Source: Paenibacillus caseinilyticus
GTDB taxonomy: Bacteria > Bacillota > Bacilli > Paenibacillales > NBRC-103111
NCBI RefSeq assembly: GCF_027533645.1
Contig: NZ_JAQAGY010000001.1
Coordinates: 434,001-498,000, forward strand
Direction: 5' to 3'
DNA: 64,000 bases
In this document: positions 56,941 to 64,000 of the stretch, piece by piece
Layout of the letters: every line of letters starts with the position of its first letter
Numbering within the stretch: the stretch's first letter is position 1
Program-made: the position numbers and the translations under genes
Notes under the pieces: generated by a model
The model's database searches: none
The model's input: the letters and a program-made list of their open reading frames with translations, nothing else
What the model was told of the DNA's origin: nothing

Positions 56941-57774
56941 TTATGCAGCTTTCGTGCTTATTGGGGCTGTCAGGTCGTCCTCACGTTTCCAAACCACCCA
57001 TGCCCCGGCCATAAGGCCGATCAGACTTGCAATGGTAATCGCATATAAGGCCGGCTGCCCGATGGAGCTTATCATTTCGTAAAGTCCCCAGTACTTGGCC
57101 GCATAAATCAAGCTCATCGCTGTCACCTGCATGATGATCGGCGCCCAGAGCGAATTCATTCGCACGTAAAGCAATGCATAGATAATACCTGAGCCCACAG
57201 AGATGACGGAAATGATCAAGCTGGGCTGAAAGTAGGCATATATCGCGGCTTGAAGCAGCAATGCGGCCCACAGCGGCATTGCGCTGCGCAGTTGATTGAA
57301 CACTAATCCGCGGAATAACACTTCTTCAAACACGGGCGCCATAATCCCGGCGCCGATCAGAACAAAAAGGAATGAATCGGTCTCCATCATGTCGGTTACC
57401 ATCTGGGGGATGGAAGGGAACGTCTTCGCCAGAAACGTGATATCAATGAGTCCGATGCTGAACAGACATCCCAGAATCCCCATGCCCACTAGAAAGATTA
57501 CCTGGCGGGGCGCAAGCTTATGAAACCGGCAGACGGCAGCGAGCGAGAGCTGCTTGTCCTTCCGTACAGCGGCTTTTGCGCGCAGCAGGACCGTGTACAC
57601 AATCAGTATAAAGGTACATATGATGCCTAGATGCATGCCCGGGTTATGGGACAGGAAGCTCTTGTAGCCATGCAGCGCAGGCAGCTTGTATACAAAAGCG
57701 TGTACCTTCGCCGCCGCTTGAATCAAACCGAGAAACACAGCGATATTCACGAGCATCCAACCTATTTTTTTCAT
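56941..57774 (-). CDS. CPBP-family-like membrane protein, copy 1
   Basis: 277 residues from ATG 57774 (GGGGAGA about 9 nt upstream; a TTG lies directly before). Seven or eight membrane helices. Motif 1 is intact (PVFEEVLFRGLVFNQLR). Motif 2 lacks histidine (IYAYFQ) and motif 3 has Gln for His (LWAPIIMQVTAM). It lies 17 nt after the stop of the Ser-Ser NRPS and is the first of three tandem paralogues that separate two megasynthase genes of one operon. Confidence 0.8.
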   Translation of the reverse strand: MKKIGWMLVNIAVFLGLIQAAAKVHAFVYKLPALHGYKSFLSHNPGMHLGIICTFILIVYTVLLRAKAAVRKDKQLSLAAVCRFHKLAPRQVIFLVGMGILGCLFSIGLIDITFLAKTFPSIPQMVTDMMETDSFLFVLIGAGIMAPVFEEVLFRGLVFNQLRSAMPLWAALLLQAAIYAYFQPSLIISVISVGSGIIYALLYVRMNSLWAPIIMQVTAMSLIYAAKYWGLYEMISSIGQPALYAITIASLIGLMAGAWVVWKREDDLTAPISTKAA

Positions 57775-57791
57775 CAACCTGTCTCCCCGTT

Positions 57792-60700
57792 TCAGGACTG
57801 TTTGCTTGCCGCCGACTCCTTATGCGCCGCCGCTGCGGCTCTGCTGTATTGTTCAATCACGTTATGCAGCAGCTTTACATAGCCTTGCACCCAACCCTTG
57901 AGCTTTTCTTTATTCACCTTTCTCGCATGGAATGCCATTCGTCCATAGCAATTGTCGCTGCGCGGTTCAAAAGCGAGCACCATATCGAACACGTCAAGCA
58001 GTTCCTGATTGACCTTCAGCTCCGAAAGCGGGCCCCAGTACAGCAAAGGGAACAGCGTTGTGGCCGTGGATTGGCTTTGCGCCCTGCTCACCTGGCGAAC
58101 AAGAAACGTAGGCGCGTTCATGTCTTCCGATTGTCGGATCGTTTGAAGCAGGTCGCTGAATTGAAGCACGCTTGTAAAATCAACCTCAAGCGGTCTGATG
58201 TGCCCCCCCGCATTCATGAATGGCAGCTCCAGCTTGTTCTGCCGGGACGTTTGCCGCCAGTGCAAAAAGAATGCGGCTAGGGCAAGCTCCCCTGGATTCA
58301 CCTGCTCCTGCCGGCCAACCTCCTGCAGTTGACGCCAAAGCATGCCATCGAGCCTGAATTCAAATGACCCTTCCCAGTTCATCGTGTATTGGGCGGCTGC
58401 ATAATCGGACGGGACGGGAACGCCTCCCCACACCCAGCTGTGACCGGACTGTCCGGCGGCATCCAGATGCTCGGCCAGCTTGGCTATCGTCGGATAGCTG
58501 AATAAATCCGTAATGGGAACATTGCTGCCGAGAAGCTGCTCCAGCTTCTGATGGACGCGAATCAGCAGTAAAGAGTCGCCTCCGATATCAAAGAAGTTGT
58601 CGTGCACACTAATTTGCGCTCGCCCTAACAGCTCCTTCCACACTTCGCTGATCATGAGCTCATTGCGGTTGCGCGCTTCCACGTATGGAGATCCCGTCGC
58701 CATCGCATAATCAGGTTCGGGCAGCCGCTTCCGGTCGGTTTTGCCGCTCGCGGTCAGAGGCAGCTCCGGCAATCGTACGAACGCCGACGGAATCATATAC
58801 TCCGGCAGGCGCTTGGCCAAATGCCGCCTTATGTCCGCAACCGCAAGCTCCTCCGAGCTGATGATATAGGCGCATAAGTAAGGGGAGCCTTGGCGGTCTT
58901 CCCGTTTGATGACGACAGCTTCCTTCAAGGCGGGATGAAGAAGCAGCTCGCTCTCAATCTCCCCGCATTCCACACGATACCCTCTAATTTTCACCTGATG
59001 GTCCATGCGGCCCAAATATTCAATATTGCCGTCAGGCAGCCATTTCACCAAATCCCCGGTGCGGTACATGACCGTCCCCGGATGAAATGGATTGGGCACG
59101 AACCGCTGCGCCGTTAAGTCGGCGCGGTTCAAATAGCCTCTGGCAACGCCTGCCCCGGCAATGCAGAGCTCTCCCGGCACCCCGTACGGCTGGCACTGCA
59201 TCGCCTCGTTTACGACGAACAATTGAATGTTATCGATCGGTTTGCCGATAGGAACGCTCCCTGTGGATTCAAACGCGTCGCAGTCGTAATAGCTTACATC
59301 CACCGTCGCTTCGGTCGGCCCGTACAGATTAATGAGCTTCGTCCGCCCGGACCTGCTGAAGATCCCGCGGAACCGGCTGACCATATCCGGCGTTAACGCT
59401 TCCCCGCTGGCAAACACATGCGTCAAGAGGTGCTCCGGCTCTCCGGCATTTTTATTTGCCACATAATCCAGGAACACATGCAGCATGGACGGGACAAAAT
59501 GCATGGTCGTTATTTTCTTTTCTGCCAGGGTGTCCAGAATCAATTGCGGATTCTTCTCGCCTTCCGGCTCCAGGAGGCATACGCCCGCTCCGGCAAAGCT
59601 CCACCAGAACAGCTCCCATACGGACACGTCAAACGTAAACGGCGTCTTCTGCAAAATGATGTCGTGCGGCTGCAACGGATACTGCTTTTGCATCCAGCCG
59701 ATTCGATTGATGACGGAGTGATGCTCCACCATCACCCCTTTCGGTTGTCCTGTCGAACCGGAAGTGTAGATCACATAGGCGATATTCTTCGAATGATGCA
59801 GCTTAGGCAGGTCGTCCGCCGGCTGCGAAGACCAATCCAATTGGTCGATATCGATGGTCGGAATGTCAAATGTCAGCGTCTCCTCATCGGCCGGCGACTG
59901 AACGAGCAGCAGCTTCGCAAGCGAATCCTTCAGCACGAACTCCACTCTCTCGGCCGGCATCTGCACAGCGATCGGGACATACCCTGCCCCGGCTTTAAGA
60001 ACCGCATACAGGCTGACCAGCATCTCCAAGGAACGGTCCATGCGGACGGCAATGAGGTCCTCGCTCCCGATGCCTGCGCTCCGCAGAACATGCGCCAGCT
60101 GATTGGCCTTCGCATTCAACTCCTCATAGGACAGGGCCTGATCTCGGAACACAGCCGCAATACGCTTCGGTTCCTGCCGTGCTCTCTCTTCGAGGTAGGA
60201 TTCAATCGTCATCCGGTCTGCATAGGCAACCGGCTGAGGATTGAGCGTCATCAGCATCGCCTGCTCCTCCTGCTGCGACTGCAATCTTAGCCCCGAAAGC
60301 GTTACTTCCGGATCGGCCGCAACCGATTCAAGCAAATACCGGTATTGATTCATCATCCGCTTGATCGACTCGGGAGCATATAAGCGCGTTGCATACTCCA
60401 CGCGGACATGGATCCCATCCTCATGCGGAACAAGCTCGAAGGTCATATCCAGCTTGGAGACGGGGTGTTCGACCGCATAGGGAGTAAAGCTGAGCGCTTC
60501 TGCGTCCACCTGCGGAATCCCCATATTCTGCATGACAAACAGCACGTCAAAGATCGGATTCCGGCTTGTATCTCTGGGCACATCAAGCAGGGTGACGCAT
60601 TGTTCGAACGGAAGCTGGTCATGCGCAAATGCCTGCAGCATGCGCTGCTTCATGTCTTCCATAAAACGGCGGAACTGCCAATTGCCATCCGGGTTGCTGC

Positions 60701-63700
60701 GGATCGGAAGCGTATTGACGAACATGCCGACTAACGGCTCCGTGTCCGGATGAAACCTTCCGCTTACCGGCGTGCCAACGATAAGGTCGTTCTGTCCCGT
60801 CAATTTGTACAGAAGAACATGAAACACGGAGAATAGCAGCATATAAGGCGTTACTTCACATGCCTGGGCCAATTGATTCACCCGCTCCGCCAATTCCCGT
60901 GGGAACATCTCCCGGATCGAATCGCCCTCAAAGCTCTGCCATGCGGGACGGGGCATGTCGGCAGGCAAGTTCAGCAGCGGCAGCTCTCCGGCGAGCGTTT
61001 CCCGCCAGAACTGTTCCTGCTTCTCCCGCTCCCCGCTTTCCAACCAGCCCTGCTGCCATACTGCCGCATCCTTATATTGGGCGGCCAGAGGCGTAAGCGA
61101 TTCGCCTTGATACAGCTTCACGAATTCCTGCGCGAGAACTACCGTCGATACGCCGTCGGAGACGATATGATGCATATCCAGCAGCAGAACATGCTTATGC
61201 TCCCCGGTCTGAACCAACGCTGCGCGAAGAAGCGGGGCCGCCGTCAAGTCAAACGGGCGGATGAACGCTTGAACCAGGGCAGGCAGCTCGTCTTCGTCCG
61301 CTTGCCGGCGCTCCAGATTCAGCGGGACCTCATCGCGAATCCGCTGGGCAGGCACGCCATCATGCCACTCAAAGCTCGTTCGCAGGGGCTCGTGCCTGTC
61401 CACAAGCGATTGCAGCGCAGCATGCAATCTTTGGACATCCAATGCGCCTTCGATGCGCATGGCAAAGGGCAGATTGTACACCGTCTGGCCGGCGTCCACA
61501 TGATGCAGGATAAATAAGCGGTTTTGCGCCAAAGAGAGCGGGTACACTTCTTGCTGTCCGGCACGGGGCAGCGGCTGCCACAATTGGCTTGCGGCTCCTT
61601 CCACCAGCTTGGCCATCTGCTCCAAGACCGGTGCTTGGAACACGTCCTGCAGCGTGAATTGCACATGGAAATGCTGTTCGATTCTGCCGCTGAGCTGCGC
61701 CGCCCTTAACGAGTGGCCGCCCATAACGAAGAAGTTACTGTCAATGGCAAGCTGCTGATCGCCGAGCACCTCCTGCCACAAACCGGCAAGACGCTTCTCC
61801 GTTTCGGTCCGGGGGGCCGTACCGTTCTCCCGCTTGTCCAGCTGCGGTTTCGGCAGGCTTCTTCGATCCACTTTCCCATTGCTGCTAAGCGGTATTCGGG
61901 CCAGGGTCACGATGACAGCCGGCACCATATACTGCGGCAGCGACCGGTGCAAGCTCAGTTTGACTTCTTCTTCGTCAATAGGGGAATCCACCGCGACATA
62001 AGCGCATAACACCTGCTCGCCGAGACCGTCCGGGACGGCGGCGACCACCGCCTCGCGGATCGCCTCGTGCTTCAATAAGGCTTGCTCGACCTCGCCGCAT
62101 TCGATTCGAATGCCTCTGATCTTCACTTGGGTATCCATTCTGCCCCAATAGACGAGATTGCCGTCAGGCAGCCACGATGCCCGGTCGCCGGTCAGATACA
62201 TCTTCTCCCCCGGCACAAAGGGGTTCGGCACGAATTTCTCGTTCGTCAGCTCCTCGCGCTGCCAATAGCCTCTGGCCAGACCTGCGCCCGAGATGCATAA
62301 TTCGCCATGAACGCCAATCGGCTGCAGCTGATGCATCGAATTGACAACGTACAATTGAAGATTGTCAATGGGCCTGCCGATCGGAACCGCAGCGCCCGCA
62401 TCCGGCCCGCAATCATAGTAGCTGACGTCGACGGCAGCTTCCGTCGGGCCATATAGATTGACCAGCTTGGCCGAAGAATGGCCGGCGCACAATGCGGCGA
62501 ACTGCTGCACTTGATGGGGCTTCAGCGCCTCTCCGCTGGTGAACACATAGTGGAGTCCGGATAAATCGGCTGTCTGCTGCGGCTGTCTGGCGTATTCCAT
62601 GAAGACATGCAGCATGGAAGGGACGAAGTGCATGACCGATATACGGTGCTCCCTGATCGCCCTCAGCATACGTTGCGGCTCTTTCTCTCCGCCCGGTTCA
62701 AGCAGGTAGACCGACGCCCCGACCATGCCCCACCAGAACAACTCCCACACCGAGACATCAAAAGAAATAGGCGTTTTCTGCAGGATGACATCCTCGCCGG
62801 TCAGCGGGTACTTGCGCTGCATCCATAACAGCCGGTTGACAATGGCCCGGTGCTCGACCATGACGCCTTTGGGGTTGCCTGTGGAGCCCGAGGTATAAAT
62901 CACGTAGGCCAGATCATCGGGCCCGCTGCCTGCAGGCAGATTGTCCGGCCCCATATGACTGTAGGCCGATTCATCGTCCAGGTCGATAAGCGTGTACGCT
63001 TGACCAAGCAGCGCTTTCCACTTGCTCTGCACCGCTATAACCGCAGCCCGGCTATCCGCCAATAGATACGATATCCGCTCCTCAGGCAGTGTAGGGTCAA
63101 TGGGCAAATAAGCGCCGCCCGCCTTTAGGATAGCCATGATGCCTACCATCATCGATAGCGACCGTTCGGCAACAATCGGAACAACCGTATCACGCTGCAC
63201 GCCGCTTTCCCGTAATATCCGCGCCAGCCGGTTCGCTTTCTCATTAAGCTGCCTGTAAGTAAGGCTGCCTTCGGACGAAGCAACCGCTTGACGGTCCGGC
63301 GTCATCGCCGCCTGCTTTTCAAAGTATACATGCAGCGTTAGGCTTGTCGGATGCGGATAGCGGGTATCGTTAAATGTGTGCAGAATCAGCTCCGTCTCGT
63401 CCTCCGAAATCAAGGAGAAAGCGGCGCAGTCCGACTGCGGATGCTCCGTTATTTGCTCCAGCACGTGCAGGAAATGTCCGGCCAGCCGCTCCATGCTTTC
63501 CGAACGGAACAGCTTCGTATTATATTCCAGAGCGGCGTTTAATTGCCCGGAACCACTCTGGTAGATGTCCAGCTTGAAATCCAGCTTGGCCGTCTTGGTA
63601 TGCAGAACTTCCGGGGTCAAGCTGCAGTCCTCGCCGTGCAGGCGGACGTCGGCATCCATCTGATTATGCAGGATGAGCATCGTGTCGAATAACGGATTGC

Positions 63701-64000
63701 GCGAGCCGTCAACCGGCAGCGCCGTGTCCATCCATGCCGTGGAGGAAGTATCCTGATGCTCATAAGCCTGCAGCAGCCTATGCTGCACGAGACGGACATG
63801 CTCGGTGAACGCAAGCTCCTCGTCGACCTTGATAAAGACGGGCAAGAATTGGTTGAACATCCCTCCCATGCGTTCCACATCGGGATGAGTTCTTCCGGCA
63901 GACAGCGATCCGATGACCATCTCCTGTTGGTCCGTATATAGATAAAGCAGCAGCGAGTAAGCGGCGAACAGAACGCTGTTCAGGGTCAACCCCCGCTGCT
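57792..64000 (-). CDS. NRPS with two serine-type modules, 5' end beyond the window
   Basis: At least 2,069 residues; the frame is open to the right edge, where it lies inside a condensation domain (C-lobe 'LTLNSVLFAAYSLLL'), so more modules may precede. Order on the minus strand: partial C; A (about 63.3-61.9 kb); carrier near 61.72 kb (FFVMGGHSL); C with MHHIVSDG near 61.16 kb; A (about 60.2-58.7 kb); carrier near 58.58 kb (FFDIGGDSL); then a 210-residue tail (57792-58430) resembling a C-domain C-lobe without HHxxxDG. Both A domains read DVWHFSLVD(K), the known serine code. The chain is handed to the AT-less KS of the megasynthase. Confidence 0.9.
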   Translation of the reverse strand, partial: QRGLTLNSVLFAAYSLLLYLYTDQQEMVIGSLSAGRTHPDVERMGGMFNQFLPVFIKVDEELAFTEHVRLVQHRLLQAYEHQDTSSTAWMDTALPVDGSRNPLFDTMLILHNQMDADVRLHGEDCSLTPEVLHTKTAKLDFKLDIYQSGSGQLNAALEYNTKLFRSESMERLAGHFLHVLEQITEHPQSDCAAFSLISEDETELILHTFNDTRYPHPTSLTLHVYFEKQAAMTPDRQAVASSEGSLTYRQLNEKANRLARILRESGVQRDTVVPIVAERSLSMMVGIMAILKAGGAYLPIDPTLPEERISYLLADSRAAVIAVQSKWKALLGQAYTLIDLDDESAYSHMGPDNLPAGSGPDDLAYVIYTSGSTGNPKGVMVEHRAIVNRLLWMQRKYPLTGEDVILQKTPISFDVSVWELFWWGMVGASVYLLEPGGEKEPQRMLRAIREHRISVMHFVPSMLHVFMEYARQPQQTADLSGLHYVFTSGEALKPHQVQQFAALCAGHSSAKLVNLYGPTEAAVDVSYYDCGPDAGAAVPIGRPIDNLQLYVVNSMHQLQPIGVHGELCISGAGLARGYWQREELTNEKFVPNPFVPGEKMYLTGDRASWLPDGNLVYWGRMDTQVKIRGIRIECGEVEQALLKHEAIREAVVAAVPDGLGEQVLCAYVAVDSPIDEEEVKLSLHRSLPQYMVPAVIVTLARIPLSSNGKVDRRSLPKPQLDKRENGTAPRTETEKRLAGLWQEVLGDQQLAIDSNFFVMGGHSLRAAQLSGRIEQHFHVQFTLQDVFQAPVLEQMAKLVEGAASQLWQPLPRAGQQEVYPLSLAQNRLFILHHVDAGQTVYNLPFAMRIEGALDVQRLHAALQSLVDRHEPLRTSFEWHDGVPAQRIRDEVPLNLERRQADEDELPALVQAFIRPFDLTAAPLLRAALVQTGEHKHVLLLDMHHIVSDGVSTVVLAQEFVKLYQGESLTPLAAQYKDAAVWQQGWLESGEREKQEQFWRETLAGELPLLNLPADMPRPAWQSFEGDSIREMFPRELAERVNQLAQACEVTPYMLLFSVFHVLLYKLTGQNDLIVGTPVSGRFHPDTEPLVGMFVNTLPIRSNPDGNWQFRRFMEDMKQRMLQAFAHDQLPFEQCVTLLDVPRDTSRNPIFDVLFVMQNMGIPQVDAEALSFTPYAVEHPVSKLDMTFELVPHEDGIHVRVEYATRLYAPESIKRMMNQYRYLLESVAADPEVTLSGLRLQSQQEEQAMLMTLNPQPVAYADRMTIESYLEERARQEPKRIAAVFRDQALSYEELNAKANQLAHVLRSAGIGSEDLIAVRMDRSLEMLVSLYAVLKAGAGYVPIAVQMPAERVEFVLKDSLAKLLLVQSPADEETLTFDIPTIDIDQLDWSSQPADDLPKLHHSKNIAYVIYTSGSTGQPKGVMVEHHSVINRIGWMQKQYPLQPHDIILQKTPFTFDVSVWELFWWSFAGAGVCLLEPEGEKNPQLILDTLAEKKITTMHFVPSMLHVFLDYVANKNAGEPEHLLTHVFASGEALTPDMVSRFRGIFSRSGRTKLINLYGPTEATVDVSYYDCDAFESTGSVPIGKPIDNIQLFVVNEAMQCQPYGVPGELCIAGAGVARGYLNRADLTAQRFVPNPFHPGTVMYRTGDLVKWLPDGNIEYLGRMDHQVKIRGYRVECGEIESELLLHPALKEAVVIKREDRQGSPYLCAYIISSEELAVADIRRHLAKRLPEYMIPSAFVRLPELPLTASGKTDRKRLPEPDYAMATGSPYVEARNRNELMISEVWKELLGRAQISVHDNFFDIGGDSLLLIRVHQKLEQLLGSNVPITDLFSYPTIAKLAEHLDAAGQSGHSWVWGGVPVPSDYAAAQYTMNWEGSFEFRLDGMLWRQLQEVGRQEQVNPGELALAAFFLHWRQTSRQNKLELPFMNAGGHIRPLEVDFTSVLQFSDLLQTIRQSEDMNAPTFLVRQVSRAQSQSTATTLFPLLYWGPLSELKVNQELLDVFDMVLAFEPRSDNCYGRMAFHARKVNKEKLKGWVQGYVKLLHNVIEQYSRAAAAAHKESAASKQS

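Noticed and set aside
57792-63989. TTG 63989 as the true start of the Ser-Ser NRPS
   Set aside because: The frame is open to the window edge and TTG lies within conserved C-domain sequence, so the gene is simply cut by the window.

Overview
The window reads as chromosome of a GC-rich, spore-former-type Bacillota, most like Paenibacillus. This is inferred from the strong AGGAGG-type ribosome sites, a copper-amine-oxidase-like stalk domain protein, a CotH domain, a YrkD-J-like persulfide locus and modular NRPS genes. No rRNA, tRNA, IS element, phage gene or CRISPR array was seen. Almost everything lies on the minus strand; the four plus-strand loci are a broken alpha-mannosidase gene, a stalk-domain protein, a DUF4832 protein and an M20 peptidase.

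Region 1 (1-10.3 kb) is extracellular carbohydrate biology. It holds two exported right-handed beta-helix proteins (one running off the left end), which share an upstream DNA element. Next come a large secreted protein carrying FN3, cohesin and dockerin modules, and a GH38 alpha-mannosidase split by a frameshift. A small modular A-B-B-A repeat and a strong hairpin follow the mannosidase.

Region 2 (10.3-14.0 kb) is a reactive-sulfur (persulfide) locus. It encodes rhodanese-MBL, TusA-rhodanese, a DsrE-like protein, TusA, a CsoR-family regulator with CstR-type (not copper-type) residues, and a membrane-anchored rhodanese-like protein. Four near-palindromic operators of the ATACCCnnnnGGGTAT type sit ahead of four of its transcription units, so the regulator probably controls itself and the whole set.

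Region 3 (14.2-29.3 kb) centres on a seven-gene, tightly overlapping operon for a Pel-like exopolysaccharide: an epimerase fused to PelD, then PelE-, PelA-deacetylase-, PelF- and PelG-like proteins. The PelG-like protein is fused to a CotH-kinase domain and is followed by a VTC-type polyphosphate polymerase domain protein and a DUF4956 membrane protein. A DUF4832 glycosidase-like protein is transcribed divergently, and an M20 peptidase lies beyond it.

Region 4 (29.4-64.0 kb) is most of a large hybrid NRPS/PKS operon, transcribed leftwards and entering from beyond the right edge. It encodes a Ser-Ser NRPS, three CPBP-family membrane proteins, a roughly 6,436-residue megasynthase (AT-less KS, then five C-A-T modules and a terminal C), and a final two-module NRPS with thioesterase. 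The assembly line has an inactivated condensation domain, partial condensation domains at protein ends, and recently duplicated modules. No trans-AT, PPTase, MbtH or exporter gene is visible here, so the cluster must continue outside the window.
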